Of a DNA stretch of 61,755 nucleotides, positions 11,601-19,210 are shown piece after piece (the first letter of the stretch is position 1; each line of letters starts with the position of its first letter). The notes beneath the pieces are model-generated. The model made no database searches and had not been told where the DNA came from. It saw nothing but the letters and a program-made list of their open reading frames with translations. Source of the DNA: Anaerolineaceae bacterium UBA5404 (GTDB lineage Bacteria > Chloroflexota > Anaerolineae > Anaerolineales > Anaerolineaceae); NCBI GenBank assembly GCA_002409625.1, contig DHNY01000006.1, positions 154,295 to 216,049 on the forward strand, written 5' to 3'. Both the position numbers and the translations under genes were made by a program.

Positions 11601-13838
11601 CCTGCCATAGCGGTAGCGGAGCATCAAGAATGGCAAGATGAGCTTTCACAAAGATTGGAAACGCTTTTGACTGTCGCACAAACGATGCCCGCCAAAGCCT
11701 TTTTGATTTCAGCAACCCGCATGGGAGGGCAGCATGGCTTCTTTAAGGCGCAAAACCCATCCGGCGGTGCTTATGGCGGTTTTACCAAGGCTTTTGGCTT
11801 AGAGCGTCGCGTTTTGGCAAAAGTTGTTGATTTTGAAAGTAAAGCCAGCAAGGCTTTTATCGCAGACACTTTGGTGGAAGAAACCCTGCATGACCCCGCC
11901 AGTATCGAGGTTGGCAGGGAAAAAGGATTGCGCTTTAGCTATGGCTTGAAAGATTTTGAACATAAAGCCAGCCAACAAAGGTTTGAAGAAGGCAGCGTTT
12001 TTGTTATCAGTGGCGCGACGGGTGGCATTGCCGAGCCTATTTTGATGGATCTTGCCAACCGTGTGCGTGGACAATTTATTCTCCTTAGCCGCACCCAACT
12101 GCAAAATCTGGATCAGCAAACGCTGGCATTGCTACAAAATGACAAGTCCTCGTTGAGAATGGAAATGATGCAAAGTCTCGGCCAAAAGATGGCCAAAAAA
12201 CCCACTCCGGTTGAGGTTGAAAAAGAAATTGCCAAGCTCGAAAAATCAGCTGCAATTCATCAGCTGATGGCAGCCATTACCAAAAAAGGCAGTCAGGCAA
12301 GCTATATTAGCTGTGATGTGGCAGACCTTGCCTCGGTTGAAAAAGCAATGACAGAAATAGCAAAGCTGACCGATCGCATTGATTATCTGGTGCATGCCGC
12401 CGGCTTTGAAAAGAGCCAAAGGCTTGAAAACAAGACCCCAGACGAGCTGAAACTAACCTTTGCACCAAAAGTGCGTGGCTTGTTCAACCTGTTACAGGCA
12501 TTTCAGTCCTCTCAACGGGTTCCCAAAGGTGTGGTGATGTTCAGTTCGATTGCCGGACGTTTTGGAAACGCCGGGCAGGTGGATTACAGCGCGGCGAACG
12601 ATATGCTCGCCAAATTGAGTTACGCCCTGCCATCGCAGTTTACAGACACACGCTTTGTGTCCTTGGACTGGGGTCCTTGGGCGGAAGTGGGCATGGCCAG
12701 TCGCGGAAGCATCCCGCAATTGATGGAACGCGCTGGTATTCAAACCCTGCCGCCAAATGAAGCTGCGCCCGTGGTGGGTGATATGCTCTTGGCGGGCATT
12801 CAAGGTGAGGTTCTTGTTGCTGGTGACCTGGGCATGATGGCGCGGAACCGCTACAAGAATCATGCTGTAAACATTGAGCTGGCGGATAGACGTTTGCGCG
12901 AAGGCAGACCAGAACACACCATGTTTAGTCATTTAAGCGCCTTTAATCCATTCCAAGAGGGCATTACTTTTGAAGCCAAGCTGGATCCGGCGCAGTTGGA
13001 ATGGCTGCGGGATCACGCAATTCGGGGTATACCAGTTTTGCCTGGTGTGGCAGGTATCGAAGGTTTTACCCGGGCTGCCAAGCACATTGCCAATACACTA
13101 AGTTCTGTTAAAGGCAAATTGAACCTGGATAAACTGGAAGATATTCACTTTCTGGCACCATTCAAGTTTTATGGAGGCAAATCCAGAACCACAACCTGGC
13201 ACGCCAATACCTATCGAAGCGAAAGAGGCATTGAGATGGATGTGCGTTTGTTGTCCTTTAATCCGCGCATTCCCAGTGAGGATAAGTCCATCCTGCATTT
13301 TACAGGACGGGTTATTTTGAAAGAAGGCAAACCTGAGCGTGTTAGTAAACAAACCGCACCGGTTCATGTAACCGAAACGCTGGACGCGCAGGAAATTTAC
13401 CGTTTGTTTTTCCACGGGCCGGCTTTTCAGATTTTGAGCGGTGCGGGAGCCAATGAAGAAGGTGTGGTGGCAACGCTTAACACAGCATTGTTACACAATC
13501 TGGCGGAGGAAAACACTTATCTGGTTACGCCGATGCTCATTGAATCCTGCTTCCAAACGGTAGGACTTTATGAGGCTGGTTTAAGTGGACGGATTGCCTT
13601 GCCCGCGTCTGTTGGTGCGGTAACCGTTTACGAAAACACCATCAATGGGCTACCCCTTTATTCAGAAATTACACCGCAGATTAGAGGTGATGAAGTGGGT
13701 TATTCCGCGCGGGTTATCGACGCGGAAGGTAACCTTTATGTTGAAATTGACGATTACCGTACTGTTAAGCAAGCTGTGGATGCCGAAGAATCAGTTTTGG
13801 CACCCATCAGAAACATGGTTAACGAAAAAAGGAGTTAA
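5634..13838 (+). CDS. PfaA-like polyketide/fatty-acid megasynthase, KS-ACP-AT-KS-ACP-ACP-KR-DH
   Basis: An iterative type I synthase of 2734 residues. The ATG at 5634 is preferred over the in-frame ATG at 5547 because it follows GGAG and sits directly before the KS fold (KKAIAVIGLG). Domains in order: KS1 with Cys215 (DAACASS), His349 (HGTST) and His389 (GHLK); ACP1 (residue 543 region); AT with GHSLGEY, Ser816; a divergent KS2 with Cys1329 (NAACATTTQ); ACP2 and ACP3 (near 1726 and 1830); a ketoreductase with a SGATGGIA nucleotide loop near 2122 and Tyr2318; a C-terminal double-hotdog dehydratase with His2461 (HAIRGIPVLPG) and an FHGPAFQ second fold. The enzyme lacks its own enoyl reductase, which the PfaD-like neighbour can supply. 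By homology to PUFA and heterocyst-glycolipid synthases it should build a long reduced acyl chain, probably a membrane lipid; the product is unknown. All three ACPs carry Thr where the phosphopantetheine Ser is expected. Confidence 0.9.
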   Translation: MRSKKAIAVIGLGAVLPDANNVNSFWNNLLSARYSITDIPQDRWDVALYYSPDRSDQNKTYTKIGAFVRDYTFEAHKLGIAIPPRVLDQMDLIQKWSLDATHQALTDYGWPKKAIDGDRVAVILGNSNAGEFHYRSTFRILLPEYLKSLAHQAAFKALPAEVQQSLLDGIRQDIYAQIPAITEDTMPGELSNIIAGRIANVFNFNGPNYISDAACASSLAALQGAIDALQDDRADLVVTGGVDRSMGIESYLKFCRIGALSAVGSMPYADGADGFVMGEGAVVYLLKRLEDAERDGDKIYALVRGIGSSSDGKGKGITAPNPAGQQKAIERALKDAGISPVEIGLLEGHGTSTKVGDVVELNSLQSVFGPYNLKSGSIALGSVKSNIGHLKSASGAAGLLKVILGLNHQVLPPTANFSKPNPAIDFSRSAFAPALRADEWRVENGKNRFAGVSSFGFGGTNFHVILEAYAPELSGTVKGAVAVPLQISDLPLVNIPEATESVAYESNEEVKAYVLQAVSEKTGYPVEMLDLELDLEADLGIDTVKQAELFAQVREHFGIARQDDLQLADYNTLEKVIAFATGFGTNNSGSSATDAPDMKQPFDLEVLPATDNGFTRHKPNKAPLNGLYFASAQNLTALLDKLSTDLENIHRGNVPQSRLPEISAIEQPERLAIDYADPAELAKRLQKAIDILGKPEPNLTALQAHGIYKGHGTPGKVTFMFPGQGSQYVNMLKDLREHEAIIDQTFIEADQALLSTLGKPLTEYIYANGDPEQVAQAEAELKNTSITQPAILTVNVALLRLLQQYGFEPDFVVGHSLGEYAALVASGVMDFGSALKVVAARGREMSSLQLEDKGCMAAVQAPLAEVETIIKACSDYVVIANANSPMQSVLGGTTAGVDEAIQRFTDAGYQAVKIPVSHAFHTKIIAPASVPLRKTIESMTINAPQIPIIANVDADIYPHGREEIIDLLSRQVASPVQFVRSMQKLYELGSRVFVEVGPKRVLNALANDNLKDKEGIITLATNHPRKNSVVSFNEAICGMLAAGIKPKQEEALQKDVQELVSGAMPASVVQSSEAEVRLSGSVVISGVGLGLPGKSHKVFEDDNVASILKGDMRIDALPTNRRKDILNHNVVRLEKSNGSAEMQKITDLEQTISFAGQRGSFDLTEEFGISTERVESYDLSTQLAIAAGLEALRDAGIPLVMAYRQTSTGSFLPNGWKLPQSMQEETGVIFASAFPGLNNMAKETQRYYRSQAMTEKIQTLENLLAELSIDDQKLRSKLEAELAKHRQELKDLDYTFDRRFIFQILSMGHSQFAELIGARGPNTSVNAACATTTQAIGLAEDWIRTGRARRVIVVAGDEVTDENLAGWIGTGLFASGAASTQSDLRQAVLPFDKRRNGMIMGMGAAALVVEAMDGAVERGIEPIAEILASQITNSAFHGTRIDIEHVSHVMDTLLNTVENRFGLKRDAIADKTMFMSHETYTPARGGSASAEIYALRQVFGAQANKVIIANTKGFTGHTMGVGVEDVVAVKALETGIVPPIAHIDEDFQPDPDLGDLNLSKGGAYKPNFALRLGAGFGSQLAMLFLGKVAQTSQRVQTQVHDQWLAAVSGYAKPEIEVVKRTLRIRDKGVPESSRKESDWHFGMLPRLWAKAVKQEQPVVEPLIEEKVQPTVVPMEVAKPAPRLETNVVADAEVEAFVLALVAEKTGYPVEMLDPDLDLEADLGIDTVKQAELFATIREHYQIPRQEDLQLASYNTLKKVFAFVHENTSAGVESPVGEEVLQDEPVSSSQGEVDNKAINDYVLAAVAEKTGYPVEMLDPDLDLEADLGIDTVKQAELFAQVREQFDIPRQEDLQLASYNTLRKVVGFVEEALKAVPEQKLEEPEPIETPIVETPQQEEVAQPRVIRLRSVQPRLITRLDLTESTGQTLDKGKVLILSGKHKAASKLASVLKARDVEVKQLNQNVLDDATQEWLKSPDFQGVFNLYGLDDDPAIAVAEHQEWQDELSQRLETLLTVAQTMPAKAFLISATRMGGQHGFFKAQNPSGGAYGGFTKAFGLERRVLAKVVDFESKASKAFIADTLVEETLHDPASIEVGREKGLRFSYGLKDFEHKASQQRFEEGSVFVISGATGGIAEPILMDLANRVRGQFILLSRTQLQNLDQQTLALLQNDKSSLRMEMMQSLGQKMAKKPTPVEVEKEIAKLEKSAAIHQLMAAITKKGSQASYISCDVADLASVEKAMTEIAKLTDRIDYLVHAAGFEKSQRLENKTPDELKLTFAPKVRGLFNLLQAFQSSQRVPKGVVMFSSIAGRFGNAGQVDYSAANDMLAKLSYALPSQFTDTRFVSLDWGPWAEVGMASRGSIPQLMERAGIQTLPPNEAAPVVGDMLLAGIQGEVLVAGDLGMMARNRYKNHAVNIELADRRLREGRPEHTMFSHLSAFNPFQEGITFEAKLDPAQLEWLRDHAIRGIPVLPGVAGIEGFTRAAKHIANTLSSVKGKLNLDKLEDIHFLAPFKFYGGKSRTTTWHANTYRSERGIEMDVRLLSFNPRIPSEDKSILHFTGRVILKEGKPERVSKQTAPVHVTETLDAQEIYRLFFHGPAFQILSGAGANEEGVVATLNTALLHNLAEENTYLVTPMLIESCFQTVGLYEAGLSGRIALPASVGAVTVYENTINGLPLYSEITPQIRGDEVGYSARVIDAEGNLYVEIDDYRTVKQAVDAEESVLAPIRNMVNEKRS

Positions 13839-13839
13839 G

Positions 13840-14604
13840 ATGATTTACTGGACCTATAGTACTTTTAGTCAAGAAGATATTGACCGATTTGAAAGAGATG
13901 CAGACAAACTGTTGAGTGAAGAGGAAAGACGCGCTTATCGCAAATTGACCATCCCAAAGCGCAGAGAAGAGTGGCTCGCCAGTCGGGTTTTGGCAAAATG
14001 CCTGGTGACAAAGGTCTTTGCTGAGCGCGACTTGGGCATGTGCGAAGTTGAAGTGCACAAAGAAGCCAGCGGAATGCCTTTTATTGTTTTGGATGGCAAA
14101 CGTGTTGGAAGGCTCTCATTAAGCCATTCTGGCAAGGCGGCTGTTATTGCTTTTTCGCCCGATTCAAACGCTCGTGTGGGTGTGGATATTGAAAGGTTGG
14201 AAGAGCGCACTACACAGATGACGGACTTGTTCTTTACGCCACATGAGTCACGTTGGGTGGCAAGTTTTGAAGGCTATCAACTCGCGCTGGCGCAAAACCT
14301 GGTTTGGAGCGCGAAAGAAAGCTACTTGAAGGCGATTGGCAAAGGCTTGCATTTAGACACACGCAAAGTTGCCATCGGAAATGTGGACTTGGTAAACAAC
14401 AACTCGGGCATCTGGCATGATATCGCCTTTAGCACGGATGGGCAGGACGAGATGCACTATTCGATGGTTTTTCAGGCACGCAGAAATTATGTCTTGACGC
14501 TTTGCGCGGATCGCCAGCGTAAGCTGGAATTTGTGCCTCTGGAATTGGCTCAGGTTGAAATGTCTAAAGAATCGCCGTCGCTTTGCTTGGCTTGTAAAGC
14601 CTAA
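13840..14604 (+). CDS. Sfp-type 4'-phosphopantetheinyl transferase
   Basis: Moves phosphopantetheine from CoA to carrier proteins, here presumably the ACPs of the adjacent synthase. The 254-residue protein has the family hallmarks: LSLSHS (92-97), GVDIE with the Mg-binding pair Asp116/Glu118, and WSAKESYLKAIGKG with Glu160. The start at 13840 lies one base after the synthase stop codon (13836-13838), and its GGAG ribosome site is inside the end of the synthase gene, so the two are translationally coupled. The longer in-frame reading from 13645 runs inside the synthase coding sequence and is rejected. The 3' end overlaps the convergent PfaD-like gene by 41 bp. Confidence 0.9.
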   Translation: MIYWTYSTFSQEDIDRFERDADKLLSEEERRAYRKLTIPKRREEWLASRVLAKCLVTKVFAERDLGMCEVEVHKEASGMPFIVLDGKRVGRLSLSHSGKAAVIAFSPDSNARVGVDIERLEERTTQMTDLFFTPHESRWVASFEGYQLALAQNLVWSAKESYLKAIGKGLHLDTRKVAIGNVDLVNNNSGIWHDIAFSTDGQDEMHYSMVFQARRNYVLTLCADRQRKLEFVPLELAQVEMSKESPSLCLACKA

Positions 14605-16171
14605 GCTCGTTTTCAAAGCGCAAACCATGCGCTTCTAGCACATCCAGGCGTTGCAAAACTGCAGCGCCTTTTAGTATCTGGCTGGCAATGTCGGCGCAAT
14701 GTCTTTGCGTGTAGTCTTCAAGATAACTACCTTTGACCCAATCGTTGAACGCGCCCATTGAGGGTCCGGTCCAAATTTGGTAGTCCATTTCGCGCCCTTG
14801 GGTGCCGATGCTGCTCCATCGCGAAGCCAGCCCCAGATACCAGCGGAAGATAAGCGCCATTTTCACTTTAGGGTCTTTTTCTGCGCGTTCGATTTGGGAT
14901 GGATCGCGTTGTCTGAAGAAGTTGAGACATTCATCCCACACTTGGTCAAGCGTCATCTTGAAGGTGGTTTTCTCCAATTTTTCACGCTCTTCTTGGGGAA
15001 TTTCTTCGATGCTGTTGTAACGGCTGTAAATGTCAAAAAGTTTTTGCCCGCGCATGGCAAACATAGTGCCACGCTTGAGCACTTGCACTTTGGTGCCCAT
15101 CTCGAACATATCGCTGGCGGGTGCCATGGCAACATCCGTGAGGTCCATTTGAGCCAAAAGTTTGCGGGTGTGTTCCGAGGCGCCGGCTTCCACACAAGCT
15201 TGGTTTACTGAGCCGGTGACCACATAGGTGGCACCCATTTTGAAGGCAGCAAAAGCAGACTCAGGGGTAGAAATGCCGCCACCCGCGCCAATCCTAACCG
15301 GTTGGCTATATTGGTATTGCGTTTGATAGGCGTCCCGCAGGGCGATGATGGCAGGCAAAATGCTTACCAGAGGACGGTTATCGGTGTGACCGCCAGAGTC
15401 GGCTTCTGCGGTGATGTCATCCGCCATGGGCACTTTTCGGGCGAGTTCGGCTTGTTCCGCGCTAATTTTGCCGGTGCTAAGCAGTTTGCTCAGGATTTCT
15501 GCCGGCGCGGGTTGCAAAAAGCGACTGGCAACTTCTTTTCGGGACACTTTTGCAATGATTTTGTTGCCGATGTGAATGGAGCCATCCGGATTTTGGGAAA
15601 GTCCGCTGGCACGATACCAAACCAGGCTGGGTGTGATGGTGAGATATGCCGAAGCTTCGATGGCTTGGATGCCATGTTTGAGATAAAGCGCCACCGTGTT
15701 TTCTTCCATGGCGGGCTCGAATGGGCTGTTGAGCAGGTTGAAGAGGTAGGGTCCATTGGGCAGGGCGGTTTTGATCTCGAGAATGGCTGCTTCGAGGCGG
15801 TCTGGCAGGATGCCACCGGCGCCAAAGGAGCCTATGAAGCCAGCTTTGCCCATGGCGATAACCATGGTTGTGGAGGAAATGCCACCTGCCATCGCGCCGG
15901 CGTAAAGCGGGAACTGGCATCCGTAGTCTTGAGTGAAACCCGGGTCACCAAACTGACTTGGGCAAAAGGCAGGTACGCTGGCGATGACTTTTTCCTTGTC
16001 TGTTGCCTGGCTGGCAAGGAAGTAAGCGGACTCTTTTTCGATGATGGAAAAAGGCTGCTCCAGGTTCTCAAGCAAGGTGCGAAAAGCCTCTTTGCTAAAC
16101 GCTTGTTTTTGGACCACGTTCTCAGATTGGGTGGGAGTAGATGTGTGTTTAAACCATACATTTTGTTTCAT
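14564..16171 (-). CDS. PfaD-like trans-acting enoyl reductase (nitronate monooxygenase/FMN fold)
   Basis: A 535-residue PfaD-family protein. In PUFA synthases PfaD is the stand-alone FMN-dependent enoyl reductase, and the adjacent synthase has no ER domain. Visible hallmarks are the N-terminal GDPGFTQDYG and YAGAMAGGISS segments, GSFGAGG, ADSGGHTDNRPLVSILP, and the flavin-phosphate region RIGAGGGISTPESAFAAF followed by GATYVVTGSVNQA. The conserved ASDMFEMGTKVQVLKRGTMF segment is typical of PfaD. It is on the opposite strand from the synthase and PPTase and overlaps the PPTase tail-to-tail, so it has its own promoter in 16172-16476. Inference: it completes the reductive cycle of the synthase. 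Confidence 0.9.
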   Translation of the reverse strand: MKQNVWFKHTSTPTQSENVVQKQAFSKEAFRTLLENLEQPFSIIEKESAYFLASQATDKEKVIASVPAFCPSQFGDPGFTQDYGCQFPLYAGAMAGGISSTTMVIAMGKAGFIGSFGAGGILPDRLEAAILEIKTALPNGPYLFNLLNSPFEPAMEENTVALYLKHGIQAIEASAYLTITPSLVWYRASGLSQNPDGSIHIGNKIIAKVSRKEVASRFLQPAPAEILSKLLSTGKISAEQAELARKVPMADDITAEADSGGHTDNRPLVSILPAIIALRDAYQTQYQYSQPVRIGAGGGISTPESAFAAFKMGATYVVTGSVNQACVEAGASEHTRKLLAQMDLTDVAMAPASDMFEMGTKVQVLKRGTMFAMRGQKLFDIYSRYNSIEEIPQEEREKLEKTTFKMTLDQVWDECLNFFRQRDPSQIERAEKDPKVKMALIFRWYLGLASRWSSIGTQGREMDYQIWTGPSMGAFNDWVKGSYLEDYTQRHCADIASQILKGAAVLQRLDVLEAHGLRFENELRLYKPSKATAIL

Positions 16172-16476
16172 AATAACCTCATAGTACTTAACACCTTAAA
16201 CAGAAATTGGTTCGAAAATGGGTCGCTAAGGGATCAACTCTTGAAAAATGCTTCCAAAAGCAGGAACATATTTCAATAAAGAATCGTTTACTTAACAAGA
16301 GATAGAAAAAAGGCGTTTTGAAGAACAGACCCATTTGTGTACTGTATGAAAAAAACATTTTTGGAAATCGCTCAAAAAAACAGTATTGATGAGCTAATGC
16401 CATTTTTTCTACGACGAATTAGTCCTTGACCGACTTGTTAAATGGTTATTTTTAACCTACATTTATCGGAGGAATG
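16172..16476. other. Divergent promoter region
   Basis: About 305 bp between the PfaD-like gene (minus) and the small membrane protein (plus). It is A/T-rich and I see no ORF, RNA gene or terminator. It should contain the two start-proximal promoters; the only clear signal is the GGAGG ribosome site at 16468-16472. Confidence 0.4.
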
Positions 16477-17100
16477 ATGAAGAATATCAATGCAAATAAA
16501 GTTACGAAAACGATTATTTTTCTGTGCACCCTTTTATTAATCGTTTTAGCCTTTGTGCTTATTCAAAACAATAAAAAAGACATGGCTTCTTTAACTATCA
16601 TTAGACAAAAAGCTGATTCTGTCATTGACCCTGATAACCCCAGAGAAGTTGTTGGATTTGCAGATTACTATTTTGTTGCAAAAGTCATCAAAACGGTTAA
16701 AACCGATTATCGGAATTCGGTGGTTGTGGAAACTTCAACAGGTCGGAAAGAAATTTCGATACCATACACCATCTATGAAATGAGCGTGGTCAAGAATATC
16801 AAAGGCGCACTGCCTACCGATCATGACATTCAGGTAACCAAAGCTGGCGGGCTTATGAAAGACAACAGCGCGATTTTGCTTTTTGAAGATGATTTGATGC
16901 CCGAATACGATAAAACATACATCATCGCTGCCAGCGTTCAGCCCAATGGGGAAATTCTGATTTCTGGTTCCAATGCCCTGCAAGAAGTTCCAGGTTTGGA
17001 CCAAAGCAGTAACGCTGAAGACCTGTTTGGTATCTATACGGCTTTTTATAAAGAAGAAGTGTATTTCCAACGCGCAAGATACACTTCAAAATATGACTAA
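16477..17100 (+). CDS. Small membrane-anchored extracytoplasmic protein of unknown function
   Basis: About 207 residues; I do not recognise a family. One N-terminal membrane segment (roughly residues 10-29, IIFLCTLLLIVLAFVLIQ) follows a basic stretch, so the rest should face outwards, either as an anchored protein or after signal cleavage. The body is mixed alpha/beta with no cysteine after the anchor, so it is not an obvious lipoprotein. The start at 16477 is chosen over the adjacent ATG at 16474 because it leaves four bases after GGAGG. Its position between the lipid locus and a convergent TPR gene gives no functional clue. Confidence 0.65.
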   Translation: MKNINANKVTKTIIFLCTLLLIVLAFVLIQNNKKDMASLTIIRQKADSVIDPDNPREVVGFADYYFVAKVIKTVKTDYRNSVVVETSTGRKEISIPYTIYEMSVVKNIKGALPTDHDIQVTKAGGLMKDNSAILLFEDDLMPEYDKTYIIAASVQPNGEILISGSNALQEVPGLDQSSNAEDLFGIYTAFYKEEVYFQRARYTSKYD

Positions 17101-17215
17101 GGCTTAATAGCTCTTTGAGGTAAAGGTGTAAATGAGGCAAGAGGGTAAATAAAAGCAACTAGGGCAGAATTTTTAATCTATTCTGTATGGGTTAGTTTGA
17201 AGGTTCTTTGGGTTA

Positions 17216-18709
17216 TCAATTGCGCTTGAGCTGATTTAGGCGACTTTGTCTGCTTTGTTCCAGTTTTTGTTCAGCTCTACGGATGTCTTTCTCGCAAATG
17301 GCAACGATTTCTGGCATGTACTCTTTGGCAGATTTTAAGGCTTTGTTGTACCAGACCAATGCCATTTGGTAATTTTTTTCATACTCATAATACTGTCCCA
17401 TATTCTCATATTCAACGCTGATTAGTGGGCTGGCAAAGCGTTCGCGGATGGAAAGGGCTTCATCAAGCAAGGGTTTAGCTTCTTCAGGGTTATAGTTGCG
17501 AAGCTTGACCATTGCCAAACCACTTAAGGCGCTGGCACTTGTACTGGGATCAGTGATCTGACGCGAAATGTCTAAAGCTTCTTGGTATGCCTCTTCTGCA
17601 AGTTTTAGTGAATTGATCATTTTAAGGCTGTTGCCGTGGGTGAGTAAGGTTTTTGCTAGGTTTACCAAGTCTTGTTGCGCTCTAAAAAGATCACAAGCTT
17701 TTTTGGATTTCCTGATGGCGATGCGGGGTAAGGACATTTGGCGGTAAACCGATGCCAACTTGCTAAGCGGGATGGCGTTGAGCTGGGCTTGTTTGCGCAA
17801 TCGGTTCATCAGCACACAAAATTCAAGAAGCAAAACAGCAGCGATTTTACGGTTTTGAAAGTTGTAAATTGTCGCTATTTCCGAAAGCGTTTTTATCCAC
17901 TGGGTATAGGCTTTGTGTTTATAAAGGCCCCTGGCAGCTAGCTTGTAGAGTTGTAAGGAAAGGTCCAAGTCGCGTTCTTCTTTTAACAAAGCACTCAAGT
18001 TTGCACTTGCAACATGTTTTGTAACGCCGGTGGTCTTGTTCATAACCTCAAAAAGTAAGGCTTTAGAGAGTTTTCTTTCGCCAGTTCGGGCGAGTGTTGA
18101 GAATATGGCATTGATGATATGGGCAGCTTCTTCGTATTCTCCCAGGGAAAACAAGATTTTTTGCCAATTTAAGGCGATGTTGAGGGCAACGCTGGAAATG
18201 ACTCCCAGTTGCGGATTGTGAACTAACGAAGACAACAATCCATCAGGGTAAATGAGCGTTTTTCTTAGCTCTGCTTCATCCTCTGGCAGCTCTAAATCGA
18301 AGGGTTTTGCAAGGTCGCTAAGCAGGTGAACTTGAAGTTTGTCACCTAGTTTTAAATATTTGATGATGGATTTTTTGGGTACTGCTTTTAAAAAGTGTTC
18401 TTGAAGTGGTGCCTTATGCGTGTAGTGAATCGCTTCATCGTGAACTTGTACATCCAGCAAGCCTAGCTCAACGCATTTGAGTATCCAAGCCTCAAGCTCC
18501 TGGTCGGTTTGAAAGGGAAAATCTGAAATGTCAAAGAGCGTTTTCAAGCCAAGAAAGTTGTAAGCAGTATCAATAATGTAATAAGCCTCGAGTCTTACCA
18601 GGTCTGCGCAGGAGAGGCTCGCCAATCTTTCCTGGAATGTGGCTGGATCAAGCTTTTTAGTGGTTTTAGCTAACTGAATGATCTGGTCATCAAAAGTTTT
18701 GTTACTCAT
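17216..18709 (-). CDS. Tetratricopeptide-repeat protein
   Basis: About 497 residues, almost entirely helical, without a signal peptide or membrane segment, so probably cytoplasmic. The C-terminal half holds recognisable TPR pairs, for example LAEEAYQEALDISRQI, PEEAKPLLDEALSIRERF and YQMALVWYNKALKSAKEY. The N-terminal half lacks clear repeats. TPR proteins are scaffolds for protein-protein contacts; no catalytic domain is fused here. The ATG at 18709 is preferred over the TTG at 18715. A TATAAT-like -10 (complement of 18736-18741) lies upstream. No operon partner is apparent; it converges on the 16477-17100 gene. Confidence 0.75.
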   Translation of the reverse strand: MSNKTFDDQIIQLAKTTKKLDPATFQERLASLSCADLVRLEAYYIIDTAYNFLGLKTLFDISDFPFQTDQELEAWILKCVELGLLDVQVHDEAIHYTHKAPLQEHFLKAVPKKSIIKYLKLGDKLQVHLLSDLAKPFDLELPEDEAELRKTLIYPDGLLSSLVHNPQLGVISSVALNIALNWQKILFSLGEYEEAAHIINAIFSTLARTGERKLSKALLFEVMNKTTGVTKHVASANLSALLKEERDLDLSLQLYKLAARGLYKHKAYTQWIKTLSEIATIYNFQNRKIAAVLLLEFCVLMNRLRKQAQLNAIPLSKLASVYRQMSLPRIAIRKSKKACDLFRAQQDLVNLAKTLLTHGNSLKMINSLKLAEEAYQEALDISRQITDPSTSASALSGLAMVKLRNYNPEEAKPLLDEALSIRERFASPLISVEYENMGQYYEYEKNYQMALVWYNKALKSAKEYMPEIVAICEKDIRRAEQKLEQSRQSRLNQLKRN

Positions 18710-18885
18710 AGGCAACCCATTGTTGTGCTGGCATGATTATACCCAATGGTTAAAGTGACGTTTAGAAAGTGATGGTGAAAAGAAAAAGGTGGAGTCTAAT
18801 ATCGGAAAAACATCGCATAGCTTTTTAAGGGATAGCACGAGAATGCTCTAAAAAAGAGTGTTGAAGCCAAGAATAGCTATAAAAA

Positions 18886-19168
18886 AACAAAAACCGACCT
18901 ATTGGCCGGTTTGTTAGTAGCGGGGAGCGGACATTGCCCCCTTCTGGGGGTTAGAACCACCTACTTGTGGGGTATATCCCTTTAGATTGAAGACTGTGAT
19001 GGAAGATTAAAACAAAAACCGACCTGTTGGCCGGTTTGTTAGTAGCGGCGAGCGGACAGCGCCCCCTTCTGGGGGTTCGAACTACCGACTTGTTGGTTTA
19101 TAACCCTTTAGATTGAAACCTGTGATGGAAGATTAAAACAAAAACCGACCTGTTGGCCGGTTTGTTAG
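18886..19168 (-). repeat. Tandem ~125-bp repeats with terminators and degenerate tRNA 3' ends
   Basis: A block containing the element AAACCGACCT(A/G)TTGGCCGGTTTGTTAGTAGCGG occurs at about 18891, 19016 and 19142, a period of 125-126 bp. The last copy runs into the genuine tRNA 3' half at 19169. The first two copies instead run into GAGCGGACA followed by a CCCCCTTCTGGGGG hairpin and a GTTCGAAC/GTTAGAAC T-loop-like remnant. The sequence between copies (GATTGAA..CTGTGATGGAAGATTAAAAC) is also conserved. They look like decayed duplicates of a tRNA 3' end plus its terminator. Confidence 0.75.
19134..19162 (-). terminator. Rho-independent terminator originally downstream of the tRNA gene
   Basis: Read on the minus strand: stem AACCGGCC / GGTCGGTT with a four-base AACA loop, followed by TTTTTGTTTT. 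It lies immediately beyond the tRNA 3' half at 19169, so before ICE insertion it would have ended the tRNA transcript. The two upstream tandem copies contain the same hairpin. Confidence 0.75.
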
Positions 19169-19210
19169 TAGCGGGGAGCGGATTCGAACCACTGACCTCC
19201 GGGTTATGAG
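19169..19210 (-). repeat. ICE left attachment site: tRNA 3' half
   Basis: Identical over 42 bp to 61709-61750. It comprises the acceptor 3' strand, T-arm, variable region and part of the anticodon arm of a CAU tRNA. The match ends inside the anticodon stem (GGTGGAACC here versus CCCGA at the right end). No 5' half is present, so this copy cannot be a functional tRNA and marks the left junction. Confidence 0.88.

Noticed and set aside
15302..16279. 325-residue plus-strand reading frame
   Set aside because: Lies antisense within the well-conserved PfaD-like gene; no recognisable motif.
18886..19210. CRISPR-like array at the tandem ~125-bp repeats
   Set aside because: Repeat units are too long, adjacent, and share tRNA and terminator sequence; no unique spacers and no cas genes.
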